The translations under genes and the position numbers were made by a program. Shown piece after piece: positions 37,566 through 46,431 of a DNA stretch of 64,000 nt. Source of the DNA: Epilithonimonas zeae (GTDB lineage: Bacteria > Bacteroidota > Bacteroidia > Flavobacteriales > Weeksellaceae). The stretch covers positions 868,001-932,000 of the forward strand of contig NZ_CP075338.1 in assembly GCF_023278365.1 (NCBI RefSeq). Reading direction: 5' to 3'. Within the stretch, counting starts at the first letter, position 1. Each line of letters begins with the position of its first letter. Below the pieces are notes generated by a model that saw nothing but the letters and a program-made list of their open reading frames with translations, did not search any database and was not told the origin of the DNA.

Positions 37566-39959
37566 ATGAGAAAATCATTTATATTTTTTCTTTATGTTGT
37601 TGGGATGATGCAATTTAAAGCGCAGGACAAAATAGACAAAGCCGTCCAGAATCTGGAACAAAATTATACGCAGGAAAAAGTCTATGTTTTGTTGGATAAA
37701 GACAATTATGTCGTAGGTGACAATATCTATTTCAAATCTTTTGTATTCAACGGTTACGGTCGTTCAACCATTTCTACCACGTTATTTGTGGAGTTATATG
37801 ACCATAGCAAAAATCTGGTTGATAAGAGAACAATTGCTCTAAAAAACGGTGAAGGTGATGGTTCTTTTGCTTTGACCGAAGCTTTGAAAGAAGATGTCTA
37901 CTACTTCAGAGCTTATACAACCTGGATGGCAAATTTCCCTGAGGAATTTAATTTTATGAAACAAGTTCCGATTTACAATCCGAATTCTGAGCAGAAATTG
38001 ATCCTTAATAAAAATACAAAATGGACTGCTAATGCTTTTCCAGAAAGCGGAACTTTCATCGATAATATTTCGACCAAATTTGCTGTGAGACTTTACTCAG
38101 AAGGTATTCCGCCGGAAAGTTGGAGTGGTTATGTTATCGATTCTGAGAAACCAAATGAGAAATTGACAATTTTTAAAGGCTTGGATAAGAATGTTGGAAT
38201 TTTTACGATTACTCCAAAATTTGGTAAAACTTATAAAGTCATTGTTGAAGATAATAAAGGTACAAAACAAACGATCGCTTTGCCAGCAGTTGCAAATTCA
38301 GGAATCAATCTTCAATTAGTCAATGATCCAAAGGGAATCAGTTATCAAATCAAAGGAACGGCTTTGCCACAAGGTCTACAAGGTTATTCCATCGTTGGAA
38401 CCATCAATAATGTAATGGTTTACAGAGCGAATATTAAAACGCCAAATAATGAAGCTTCCAGCATTATTCCAACAAAGGTTAGCAATGATGAAACTGCGGT
38501 TCTGAATATTACGATTTTTGATGAGAAACAAAATCCTGTCGCGCAACGATTATTTTTCGTCAATCCAAAAAAACTGAATCTAGACGAACCGACTTTGAAT
38601 TTTTCATTAAATAATGAACCTAGGGCTTTCAACAGCTTTGATATCGAACCCAATGAAGATTATACAAACTATACGGTATTGGTAAGAGAAAATCAGCCTT
38701 CTGAAAGTAAAAATGAAAACACTTTATTGAGTGCGAAATGGTTAACCGGAGATTTCACTTCTTCTATTTTCAATCCGTCTCAATATTTTGGGAAAACTGC
38801 CAATCCTGAAGCCTTTGATGCATTGTTAATTTCAGAAAAATGGAAACGTTTTGATTGGGAAGCTCTTCTATCTGGGAAGACTCCAGAATTCGCTTACAAG
38901 CCTCAAAATAATCTTTCTTTCAAAGGAAAAGTGACTAATAATGGACGTTTCTTGCCTAATAAAAGCATCAATCTATTATTAAAAACTGAAAATTCTGACA
39001 AAAGTTTTGTTCCAGCTATGACGGATGATAATGGTTATATTTATCTGGATAATATCTATTTTGATGAACCTTTGACCATTTCTTATTACCTTAATAAAGA
39101 TAAAAAGCAAGTCTCAGAAAGTGATAATCTAAATATCAGCTTCCAATCTTTGGTTTCTAATATTCCTTATAAAAGTAACCTTCCTCCCACCAATTATCAG
39201 TTGGTGAATTCTGGTTCAACTTCTAATCCCGCTATTGCAAAAGCGCTTCAGAATAAGAAAAATCAGCAAACGCTAAAAACAGCGAACGAAGAAACTTTAA
39301 TCGAAGAAGTAAAGGTAACCGCTAAAAAAGTTGATAAAAAAGCAGAATTGGACAAGGAATTATCCAGCGGAAGATTCAGCAGTATGGACGCTACAATTTT
39401 TGACTTTGTGAATGATAACAAAGATGCTCAATCTTCTTTCAATATTTTACAATGGCTGCAAGGTAGAGTTGCAGGTGTAACTTTTACAATGGATAGTTCG
39501 GGAAATTATATTCCATCTATTCGTGGTTCACAAGCCAGTTTATTTTTGGACGAAATGCCTACAGATGCAAGTATGATTAGTTCTTTGCCTGTTAGTAATA
39601 TTGCGATGGTGAAAGTGATTAAAACTGGCGGCTTGGTTTCAAATGCTATTGCAATCTACACCAAAAGAGGAAATATGTTGTCAGAAGAAGATAAAACCAC
39701 TGAAAAAGTCAATAAAACAGTGTTGCGAGGCTATGATAAATCAATTGAATTCGAATTACCCGATATCACAAGTGATGCTTACAAGAAAATAAAAACTGAT
39801 ACGAGAGAAACATTATACTGGAATCCTAAGCTGTCACAAGAAGGCAGCTTAGCACCAAGAGCGAAATTCTTCAATAATGATGATGCAAAAAACAGGGAAA
39901 TCATTATCATTAGCTTTGATAAAGATGATAAGATGCTTTATTACAATGAAGTGAAATAA
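37566..39959 (+). CDS. Large secreted MG2-like and TonB-plug protein
   Basis: 797 residues, signal peptide ending KAQD. Residues 30-160 (EKVYVLLDKDNYVVGDNIYFKS, YYFRAYTTWM) resemble the MG2 repeat of alpha-2-macroglobulin-like proteins. At about 445-510 there is a carboxypeptidase-like beta domain, and at about 570-690 a TonB-receptor plug-like region (LQWLQGRVAGV, SIRGSQASLFLDEMP). No beta-barrel follows, so it is not itself a transporter. Proteins of this design are common in Bacteroidota and their function is unknown. Confidence 0.8.
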   Translation: MRKSFIFFLYVVGMMQFKAQDKIDKAVQNLEQNYTQEKVYVLLDKDNYVVGDNIYFKSFVFNGYGRSTISTTLFVELYDHSKNLVDKRTIALKNGEGDGSFALTEALKEDVYYFRAYTTWMANFPEEFNFMKQVPIYNPNSEQKLILNKNTKWTANAFPESGTFIDNISTKFAVRLYSEGIPPESWSGYVIDSEKPNEKLTIFKGLDKNVGIFTITPKFGKTYKVIVEDNKGTKQTIALPAVANSGINLQLVNDPKGISYQIKGTALPQGLQGYSIVGTINNVMVYRANIKTPNNEASSIIPTKVSNDETAVLNITIFDEKQNPVAQRLFFVNPKKLNLDEPTLNFSLNNEPRAFNSFDIEPNEDYTNYTVLVRENQPSESKNENTLLSAKWLTGDFTSSIFNPSQYFGKTANPEAFDALLISEKWKRFDWEALLSGKTPEFAYKPQNNLSFKGKVTNNGRFLPNKSINLLLKTENSDKSFVPAMTDDNGYIYLDNIYFDEPLTISYYLNKDKKQVSESDNLNISFQSLVSNIPYKSNLPPTNYQLVNSGSTSNPAIAKALQNKKNQQTLKTANEETLIEEVKVTAKKVDKKAELDKELSSGRFSSMDATIFDFVNDNKDAQSSFNILQWLQGRVAGVTFTMDSSGNYIPSIRGSQASLFLDEMPTDASMISSLPVSNIAMVKVIKTGGLVSNAIAIYTKRGNMLSEEDKTTEKVNKTVLRGYDKSIEFELPDITSDAYKKIKTDTRETLYWNPKLSQEGSLAPRAKFFNNDDAKNREIIIISFDKDDKMLYYNEVK

Positions 39960-39966
39960 TTTATAG

Positions 39967-39996
39967 AAAAGACTTTCAGAATTGGGAAGTCTTTTT
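39967..39996. terminator. Terminator between convergent genes
   Basis: AAAAGACTTT (39967-39976) pairs with AAGTCTTTT starting near 39987, with a following T-run. The minus-strand gene stops at 39995. Confidence 0.65.
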
Positions 39997-40639
39997 ATTT
40001 TTTGATTAAGTTCCAAATGATCTTTTCAATCTCTTCAGCTTTATTTACTGTCATAAAATGTCCACCATTTTCAATGACAAATTCAGCTTTTACGTTTTTA
40101 ATAGGAATAATTCTGTCTTGACTTCCGTGAATATGAATACAATTTTCAGGATAGATTTCATTTTTCCAATTTACAATTTCGTTAATGGCCCACTTTAAAA
40201 ATTTTGAATCTGTATCTTGAAGAATGCTTTTTAGTAATTGTTTTTCTTCATTCGATTCAATTCCGAATAGCCAATTAAGAATGAAATTTTGATGTTTTAA
40301 GATTGAATTCGGGAGCAATTGATTCAGCTTTAATTTTCCTGAGAGTTTAAAAGCAAAAGGAAGTTCAAATTTATTTTTTGCAGAAGCTATTAGAATTATT
40401 TTTTTGACTTTAATGATTTTTGAAATCTCGACAGATAACATTCCGCCAAAAGACAGACCGATGAGAATTGGATTTTCGTGAGTTACTTTCTCAGAAATCC
40501 GAAGAGCATAATTTTCTAAATTTTCATTTCCAAGAGGTTGAATCCAGTCAATAAATTCTACATCCAAAGTTCCAAAATCTATCTTATCATAAACTCTCTT
40601 ATCAACGCCTAAACCACTGAAAGCATAAATTTTATTCAT
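39995..40639 (-). CDS. Alpha/beta hydrolase
   Basis: 214-residue small cytosolic hydrolase. GLSFGGMLSVEIS is the nucleophile elbow (GxSxG), HGSQDRIIPIKN the acid loop and ENGGHFMTVNKAEE the histidine loop, so the triad looks complete. The lid is short. Substrate unknown; esterase or thioesterase activity is possible. Downstream of the pseudouridine synthase and separated from it by a terminator. Confidence 0.85.
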   Translation of the reverse strand: MNKIYAFSGLGVDKRVYDKIDFGTLDVEFIDWIQPLGNENLENYALRISEKVTHENPILIGLSFGGMLSVEISKIIKVKKIILIASAKNKFELPFAFKLSGKLKLNQLLPNSILKHQNFILNWLFGIESNEEKQLLKSILQDTDSKFLKWAINEIVNWKNEIYPENCIHIHGSQDRIIPIKNVKAEFVIENGGHFMTVNKAEEIEKIIWNLIKK

Positions 40640-40652
40640 ATATAAATATAAA

Positions 40653-40678
40653 AAAAGACTGAAAAATTTCAGTCTTTT
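40653..40678 (-). terminator. Intrinsic terminator after the pseudouridine synthase gene
   Basis: Arms 40653-40664 and 40667-40678 (AAAAGACTGAAA / TTTCAGTCTTTT), with a T-run on the minus strand, 4 nt from the stop at 40682. Confidence 0.85.
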
Positions 40679-40681
40679 AAT

Positions 40682-41701
40682 TTATAACATTTTAAGGTTG
40701 TTCACTTCCTGTTCCGTTAGGATTCTCCAGTGTCCTCTTTTAATATTTTTCTTGGTCAATCCTGCAAACATTACTCTGTCAAGCGCTTCCACTTCGTAAC
40801 CCAGTTTTTGGAAAATTCTGCGAACTACCCTATTCCATCCGATATGAAGTTCTATTCCAATTTCATTTTTTGGTTTTCCTTCGATGAAAGAAATACTGTC
40901 GATTTCTGCAACACCCTCTTCCAGACGGATACCTTCACCAATCAATTTCATATCATCGTTTGTCAATTTTCTGTCCAACGTCACGTGATAGATTTTTCTC
41001 ATATTGAATGATGGATGCGTCAGCTTTTTCGTCATATGACCATCATTGGTCAAAAGAATAACACCAGTCGTTTGTCTGTCCAATCTTCCAACAGGGAAAA
41101 TTCTGTAAGGCGAAGCATTCGCTGTCAAATCCATAACAGTTTTTCTTGCTTTATCGTCTTTGGTTGTAGAGATATAACCTTTTGGTTTATTCAAAAGAAC
41201 GTAAACCGGTTTTTCAGGTGTAATATTTTGTCCGTCAAAAACTACTCGGTCAGTTTTCTGAACCTGGTAACCCATTTCAGTTACCACTTTTCCATTCACT
41301 TCTACAAGACCTTGCGTAATCAATTCATCAGCTTCTCTCCTGCTACAAATCCCTGAATTAGCTATATATTTATTAAGTCGGATAGTATCTTTGAAAACCT
41401 CCTTACTTATTTTCTCGAATCTTCTTTTTTGGATGAACGATTTCGTTTTGTCTTCATCCCTTTCAGCTCTGTTGAAAGGTTTTTTGGGTCCAAATTTTCT
41501 ATCGCCATTTTCGTATTTGTCTCTACTGTCGAAACGATCTCCGCCTCTTGTAGTTTTAGGTCCACGGGAATTTCCGAAAGATTTTCCACTTCCAGAATTT
41601 CCTCTGCTATCGCTGGAGCTACGGGAGTTTCCGGAAGGTCTGCTGCCCCCAGATGGTCTTGGTTTTTTGTTTCTACCTGATTGATTTCCGTCTCCGCTCA
41701 T
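40682..41701 (-). CDS. RsuA/RluB-type rRNA pseudouridine synthase
   Basis: 339 residues. Residues 1-95 are a disordered basic stretch rich in Gly, Ser, Arg, Lys and Asn, a common RNA-contacting extension in Bacteroidota. S4 domain about 105-150 (IRLNKYIANSGICSRREADELI). The catalytic domain has VGRLDRQTTGVILLTNDG (catalytic Asp) and NMRKIYHVTLDR. It forms pseudouridine in 23S or 16S rRNA; which site cannot be read. Single-gene unit. Confidence 0.93.
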   Translation of the reverse strand: MSGDGNQSGRNKKPRPSGGSRPSGNSRSSSDSRGNSGSGKSFGNSRGPKTTRGGDRFDSRDKYENGDRKFGPKKPFNRAERDEDKTKSFIQKRRFEKISKEVFKDTIRLNKYIANSGICSRREADELITQGLVEVNGKVVTEMGYQVQKTDRVVFDGQNITPEKPVYVLLNKPKGYISTTKDDKARKTVMDLTANASPYRIFPVGRLDRQTTGVILLTNDGHMTKKLTHPSFNMRKIYHVTLDRKLTNDDMKLIGEGIRLEEGVAEIDSISFIEGKPKNEIGIELHIGWNRVVRRIFQKLGYEVEALDRVMFAGLTKKNIKRGHWRILTEQEVNNLKML

Positions 41702-41785
41702 TTTCTAAAATTTTTGCAAAGATAGTGATTTAGTTAAGAGTTCCGAATTATGGATTGATTTTAACGAAAATTGAGAATTAGGTAC

Positions 41786-42232
41786 TTAATGATTTCTCTT
41801 AAAAAATATATAATCCGTAGCGATAGGTTCCAAACCAGCTTCCTTCATCTGCGTTGCAACCTGACCACGATGATAAGTGGAGTGATTGATTAAATGAAAT
41901 AAAATCCCTTGAATCGAATTATTGAATTCCTGTCCTTTAGATGTTTTGTAAGTAATGATTTCATCCAGGTTTCTTTCGTTAAGAATTTTAATACTGTTTT
42001 CGAAATTTGATTGATTGATTTCCAAAAGTTTTTCATCAGCATTAATTTGCCAAACTCCGAATGTATCCTGATTAAGGATTCTTGCATTCCAAATCTGATG
42101 GGCATTCAGAATATGATTGAGGAGATTCTTGCCTTTCTCCGACCACACAGAATTATTCTCCAGAAAATTCTGAATCAGCAATTGATTGAAATGCAGATTA
42201 TATTCTAAAAGGTCTTTAAAATGGTCTTTCAT
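41786..42232 (-). CDS. DinB-like four-helix protein
   Basis: 148 residues starting at ATG 42232; the frame also offers GTG at 42235. The ATG overlaps the TGA of mutA by one base, so the two are co-translated. LNHILNAHQIWNARIL and HLINHSTYHRGQVATQMKEAG carry the three metal-binding histidines of the DinB/YfiT family. Members are thiol transferases or of unknown role. Expected neighbour mutB is not here. Confidence 0.85.
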   Translation of the reverse strand: MKDHFKDLLEYNLHFNQLLIQNFLENNSVWSEKGKNLLNHILNAHQIWNARILNQDTFGVWQINADEKLLEINQSNFENSIKILNERNLDEIITYKTSKGQEFNNSIQGILFHLINHSTYHRGQVATQMKEAGLEPIATDYIFFKRNH

Positions 42233-43386
42233 CACTCAAACATCTCAGCCAAACGAACAGCTTTTATTTCATTAGAATTATAAAGTTCATCAACAGTTTT
42301 TTTCTTTTCTAATTTTGGATAAAGATTAATACCAATGATTTTAATTTTCCCTTCTTCTACCCAACTTTGTTCTTTCACAGCTTGCTCGAATATCATTTTC
42401 TGAATTTCGCCTGATTTCAAAAGTTCAAGATAACCACCTTTTTCCTCGATTTCAAGGAATAATTTCCAAGATTTCTCAGCCAATTGTTGTGTAATATCTT
42501 CTACGAAATAACTTCCGGAAGATGCATCTTCAAAAACATTAATGATGCTTTCGTAAGCTAAAACAATCTGTTGTTTGAAAGAGATTTCTTTAGAAAGTTC
42601 TGTGTGATTTTCTATTTTATAGTCATTAGAAAAAACCGCATCTGCGCCTCCAATCATCGCTGAAGCTAATTCCAAGGTGGAACGAATCAGATTATTATCT
42701 GAATCATTTTTAGACTTGTTTCGGAATGAAGTTTCTGCAAAAATATAGGGTATCAAGTCTTTTTCAAATTCCTTAGACAACTGATTGAACAGATATTTGA
42801 AAGCTCTGATTTTAGCAATTTCAAAAAAATAATTGGAACCTATTGCAAATCGGAAAACCAATTTTTCAAGAATCTCCGCACCTAATTTCTCAACCAAATC
42901 TTTAGATTTAGCCAGTGCAAAAGCCAATTGCTGAATGATGGAAGCTCCGGCATTTTGATGCAAACTGACATCAATGCCAATCTGTCTTTCGAAAGCTTTT
43001 GACAATAGTTCACCAGCCAGATGTTCACTGATTTCCGCAGTTTTATCATCGGAAAAAACATCAATCAAAGAAAAATATCGATTGGTTTCTTCGGTCAAAA
43101 TATGTTCAGCCAAATCCGGATTGTTGACGAAAAGTGCTTTTTCTTCCAGGCCTTCAACATTTTCATTCAACAGAAAAGCAAAAGCCTGTTCTTCCAAACC
43201 ATCCTGATATGCGGCGACAAGATATGTGCTTTCTTCAACTTTTGGAAGAATTTTTGTTTCAGAATTGTTTTGATAATAAGGCTTTACCGTAATATTTTCC
43301 AGATTCTCCTTTTGAAGAATTGCATAGATATCATCTGTTTTCAATTGTTTTTGAACCAGCTTTTCCCAATTGTCAAATCCACTCAT
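42232..43386 (-). CDS. mutA: Methylmalonyl-CoA mutase small subunit-like protein
   Basis: 384 residues. FDNWEKLVQKQLKTDDIYAIL at the N-terminus and the barrel region with VSLHQNAGASIIQQLAFALAKS and EFEKDLIPYIFAETSFRNKS match the small (beta) subunit of methylmalonyl-CoA mutase. It lacks the B12-binding domain, as expected for this subunit, and is shorter than usual (about 450-600). The large subunit that binds B12 normally follows; here a DinB-like gene does. It may pair with a large subunit encoded elsewhere. Confidence 0.8.
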   Translation of the reverse strand: MSGFDNWEKLVQKQLKTDDIYAILQKENLENITVKPYYQNNSETKILPKVEESTYLVAAYQDGLEEQAFAFLLNENVEGLEEKALFVNNPDLAEHILTEETNRYFSLIDVFSDDKTAEISEHLAGELLSKAFERQIGIDVSLHQNAGASIIQQLAFALAKSKDLVEKLGAEILEKLVFRFAIGSNYFFEIAKIRAFKYLFNQLSKEFEKDLIPYIFAETSFRNKSKNDSDNNLIRSTLELASAMIGGADAVFSNDYKIENHTELSKEISFKQQIVLAYESIINVFEDASSGSYFVEDITQQLAEKSWKLFLEIEEKGGYLELLKSGEIQKMIFEQAVKEQSWVEEGKIKIIGINLYPKLEKKKTVDELYNSNEIKAVRLAEMFE

Positions 43387-43469
43387 CTTTGAAAAATTTT
43401 TGTTTTGAAAAGTACAAATTTCACAGCAAAGGCAGTGTAAAATTTGTCAGAAAAGTATTTATAAAAATC

Positions 43470-43499
43470 AAAAACCTTTTCAAGTCAGAAAAGGTTTTT
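43470..43499 (-). terminator. Intrinsic terminator after udk and the FtsB-like gene
   Basis: Arms 43470-43481 and 43488-43499 are a perfect 12-bp inverted repeat (AAAAACCTTTTC / GAAAAGGTTTTT). It separates this transcript from mutA. Confidence 0.85.
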
Positions 43500-43507
43500 A
43501 TATCAAT

Positions 43508-43858
43508 TTATTTTTTTGCGATTTTGGAACTGTCAACTACCAAAATGAAAATCTCTTCGTTCGGTTTTTTCATAAAGTAATTTTCACGGGCGTATTTTTC
43601 TTTTTCTTGCTTGTTATTCATCAGTTTACGGTAGAATTTGTCATTCTTTTCGTATTCTGTCTTGTAGAATTCGCGTTGGCTTTCATAGCGTTTTATTTCA
43701 CCGTTCAGCTCGTTGATAACCAAAAAAGAAGTGCTGTCAAAAAATATCATCCAGACCAAAAATCCAACCAATGTCAAAACATATTTGTTAAACACGTAAG
43801 TCTGGAAAAACTTGAGTGTCGGCGATTTTTTCTTGATATCTTTGATTAGTTCTTTCAT
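43508..43858 (-). CDS. FtsB/DivIC-like septum formation initiator
   Basis: 116-residue bitopic membrane protein: one membrane segment about 30-50 (YVLTLVGFLVWMIFF) followed by a coiled coil about 55-100 (NELNGEIKRYESQREFYK). The ending YFMKKPNEEIFILV is the usual FtsB/DivIC tail. It takes part in the division complex. Starts 2 nt after udk, an arrangement common in Flavobacteriia. Confidence 0.88.
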   Translation of the reverse strand: MKELIKDIKKKSPTLKFFQTYVFNKYVLTLVGFLVWMIFFDSTSFLVINELNGEIKRYESQREFYKTEYEKNDKFYRKLMNNKQEKEKYARENYFMKKPNEEIFILVVDSSKIAKK

Positions 43859-43860
43859 AA

Positions 43861-44478
43861 TTAATGAACTTTTTTAAGTGAATTGTTAATCACAGTAGTT
43901 AAGAAATCAATCGCTACAGAATTCTGCTTCATATTCGGAACAATCAAATCGGCTTCGTTTTTAGAAGGTTCGATAAATTCCTGATGCATCGGTTTCAGGG
44001 TCGTTTGGTATCTATGCAAAACTTCTTGCAAATCTCTACCTCTCTCCTGCGTATCTCTGCGAATTCTACGGATTAATCTCTCGTCAGAATCCGCATGAAC
44101 AAAAACTTTCAGGTCAAATTCTTTCAGTAATTCTTTACTTGTCAAAACCAAAATTCCTTCTACAATCAAAACATTTCTTGGTTCAACTGTTACGTGGTCG
44201 CCCGTTCTGGAATGCGTGACAAAAGAATAAATCGGCTGTTCTATGCTCTGATGATTTTTGAGCGCCTTGACGTGTTCTAACATCAGGTCAAAATCAATTG
44301 ATTTTGGGTGGTCATAATTGAGAACCTCTCTTTCTGATAAAGTTAAATTAGGATTGTCGTGGTAATAATTATCTTGAGAAAGTACATTAACACCTTCCAA
44401 GTTAAGTTGTTGAAGAATTTTATTGACAACAGTTGTCTTTCCGGAACCTGTTCCTCCGGCTATACCAATCACGAGCAT
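43861..44478 (-). CDS. udk: Uridine kinase
   Basis: Phosphorylates uridine and cytidine in pyrimidine salvage. 205 residues. GIAGGTGSGKTT is the P-loop, LSQDNYYHDNP the substrate region, NYDHPKSIDFDLM the adjacent family motif, and VEGILVL the Walker B-like strand. RRIRRDTQERGRDL is the lid. Full length. Confidence 0.96.
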   Translation of the reverse strand: MLVIGIAGGTGSGKTTVVNKILQQLNLEGVNVLSQDNYYHDNPNLTLSEREVLNYDHPKSIDFDLMLEHVKALKNHQSIEQPIYSFVTHSRTGDHVTVEPRNVLIVEGILVLTSKELLKEFDLKVFVHADSDERLIRRIRRDTQERGRDLQEVLHRYQTTLKPMHQEFIEPSKNEADLIVPNMKQNSVAIDFLTTVINNSLKKVH

Positions 44479-44553
44479 CTCTACATTTTTTACAAAAATA
44501 CTATAATTTTTTTTTCAGAATCAAATAAAACTGAAAATTACTTACACAAAAAA

Positions 44554-44577
44554 AGCTGCAATATGCAGCTCTTTTTT
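44554..44577 (-). terminator. Intrinsic terminator upstream of udk, after the repeat lipoprotein gene
   Basis: AGCTGCA (44554-44560) and TGCAGCT (44564-44570) with a 3-nt loop and T-runs on either side. It ends the minus-strand gene that stops at 44576. Confidence 0.7.
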
Positions 44578-45079
44578 ATTTTCTTCTTCCACTATTTTCG
44601 GTAGAACGTGTTTCAATTTGAGGTCGAACCTGTTTTTGCGGTGATGTTCTTATATTATTCTGATTTCTCCTTGTTGGCTGAACCCTAATATTATTTTGAT
44701 TTCCGGTGGCAGGTTGTGTTCTCACATTATTTTGATTGGTATTAATCATCCCACTGTTTCTCTGACTTCTAACAGGCTTAATTCTGATATTTTCGTTATG
44801 CATCGAGTTTCTTTTCGGCGAAATCACAATGTTATTTCGGAGTCTGGAATTAGACTTATACACAACTCCATTTCTGTAATAATTGTTGTTATAATCTAAG
44901 TAAACAACGTTTGGCGCATACCAATAACCATCAGGAGACTGATAATAACCGTCTCTATAACCATCTGAATAACCCATAGAATAAGGATCATTATTATAAC
45001 TGTATGAATCTGTTGCCGCAACACAAGAAACCATACTCATTGCAAAAGCAGCTAATATTATTTTGATTGAATTTTTCAT
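44576..45079 (-). CDS. Asn/Gln/Arg-rich predicted lipoprotein
   Basis: 167 residues; signal peptide with lipobox MVSC (Cys19). Residues 28-60 are tyrosine- and glycine-rich (GYSDGYRDGYY). The C-terminal 70 residues contain irregular repeats around NQNNIRTQP and are very basic. No domain recognised. Its surface exposure and low complexity suggest a structural or nucleic-acid/glycan contact role, but nothing proves it. Confidence 0.7.
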   Translation of the reverse strand: MKNSIKIILAAFAMSMVSCVAATDSYSYNNDPYSMGYSDGYRDGYYQSPDGYWYAPNVVYLDYNNNYYRNGVVYKSNSRLRNNIVISPKRNSMHNENIRIKPVRSQRNSGMINTNQNNVRTQPATGNQNNIRVQPTRRNQNNIRTSPQKQVRPQIETRSTENSGRRK

Positions 45080-45188
45080 TTTCTTCGATTTTATAAGTTA
45101 TACATTGTCTGTATTAACAAATAAATTACAAAGAATCTGCCAAGATTGAATTAATTATAAAATCACTTTATTCAAAATAGAAGACAAT

Positions 45189-45787
45189 TTAGTAAACTAT
45201 ACAGTTTTTAGATTTATAGTAATATCCTAAATCTTTGAATTTTGATAATTTTCCATCCTTTTGTACAGATACAATAAACGCTTCTTTAGATTCTGGACAA
45301 CTATTATATTATTTACTTTAAGTTTATAACCATAATTCGTTTTTAGAAAACCATTACCTTTTGAAGATTTATAATCGATATCATAATCGTTAATTCGCGC
45401 AATCAAAAAAGCTTCCTTCTCGTTATCAATTTTTCCTATAAACTCTCTCAGTTCTTCTATACTTTGAACGAAATACCAATTCTTATTTTTTAAATATAGA
45501 ATTCTATAATTACAATAACTCGGTTGACATCCTGAAAAGAATCCATTTCCTGTTTTAGCTTCAGGAATAGGAATTAGCTTTGCAAGTTCTGTATTACCAT
45601 TAGAAAATATTTTTTCAGGTGAAATACCATATACATAGTCAACTTGCCAATATTCAACATTTTTAATCGGAATAATAGACTTTAATAACTCTTCATCATA
45701 AGTTTCTTTTTCTGGTAATTTGGTGAAATTTTTATTACAAGAATTTAGAAAAAATAATAGAATTAATATAGAAAATATTTTATACAT
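45189..45787 (-). pseudogene. Predicted lipoprotein with a frameshifted C-terminus
   Basis: From ATG 45787 the protein has a signal peptide and lipobox LNSC, then about 160 normal residues up to KVNNIIVV. The same frame then continues with basic, unlikely sequence to a stop at 45227. Switching one frame near 45296 gives PESKEAFIVSVQKDG followed by FKDLGYYYKSKNCIVY and a stop at 45189. That reads like a true C-terminus. A small deletion near a GTT/TGT repeat (GTTGTCCAG) explains it. The function is unknown. A sequencing error is possible. Confidence 0.6.
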
Positions 45788-45807
45788 TTTCAATCAATAA
45801 GATTCAT

Positions 45808-46431
45808 TTACTCTTCAGGAGAAATCCCCAAAATATAATAGAAAACAGCCAAAACTCTGGCAAAAAATTCACGGGTGTGATTTCTGTAGAAACTTTCATT
45901 TTTGCTGACATCCTGAGCGTCGAATCCAAGAGCATTCATCCCATTATTTCTAGCAAAAAATAAGGCTCTGAGGTTATGAAAACCTTGTGAAACGATAATC
46001 ACATTTTTTTGACCGTAAACATTTTTACAACGCAAAATACTTTTATGAGTGTTGAAGCCTTTCGGGTCTTCAATAATAATATTTTCGGGGACGCCTTCTG
46101 TATAAACTAAAAAACGTTTCATAGCGGCTGGCTCATCATAATTTTCACTTTTCTCGCCGCTAACAATAATTTTCTTGATTTTTCCGTGATGATAAAGTGT
46201 TCCGACCGCATCCATTCTTGCCGTAAAATAGGGATTGGCAACACCTGAACGCATTTTAGGAGATGTCCCTAAAACCAAAGCGCAATCTCTTGATGGAACT
46301 TTGCTGATTTTCGTATATGTTCTTCCACTTGTAAGAGCAACAACCCAGAAGTTTGCTAAAATCAATAGCAAAATCCCCAGCTCTACAAGCCTGAAAATAA
46401 TCTTCAGAAAATTAGCAACCTTCTTCAACAT
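45808..46431 (-). CDS. SanA/YdcF-type DUF218 membrane protein
   Basis: 207 residues: one N-terminal membrane segment (about 13-33), then the DUF218 domain outside, with CALVLGTSPKMRSG, IKKIIVSGEKSENYDEP and NVIIVSQGFHNLRALF. SanA-type proteins affect envelope barrier function in enterobacteria; enzymatic activity is unproven. The ATG shares its A with the TAA stop of the upstream reductase gene, so translation is coupled. Confidence 0.88.
   Translation of the reverse strand: MLKKVANFLKIIFRLVELGILLLILANFWVVALTSGRTYTKISKVPSRDCALVLGTSPKMRSGVANPYFTARMDAVGTLYHHGKIKKIIVSGEKSENYDEPAAMKRFLVYTEGVPENIIIEDPKGFNTHKSILRCKNVYGQKNVIIVSQGFHNLRALFFARNNGMNALGFDAQDVSKNESFYRNHTREFFARVLAVFYYILGISPEE

Noticed and set aside
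41391-41684. 97-codon plus-strand ORF over the pseudouridine synthase N-terminus
   Set aside because: Antisense to the low-complexity basic region; the Leu/Phe/Pro richness is the complement of that region.
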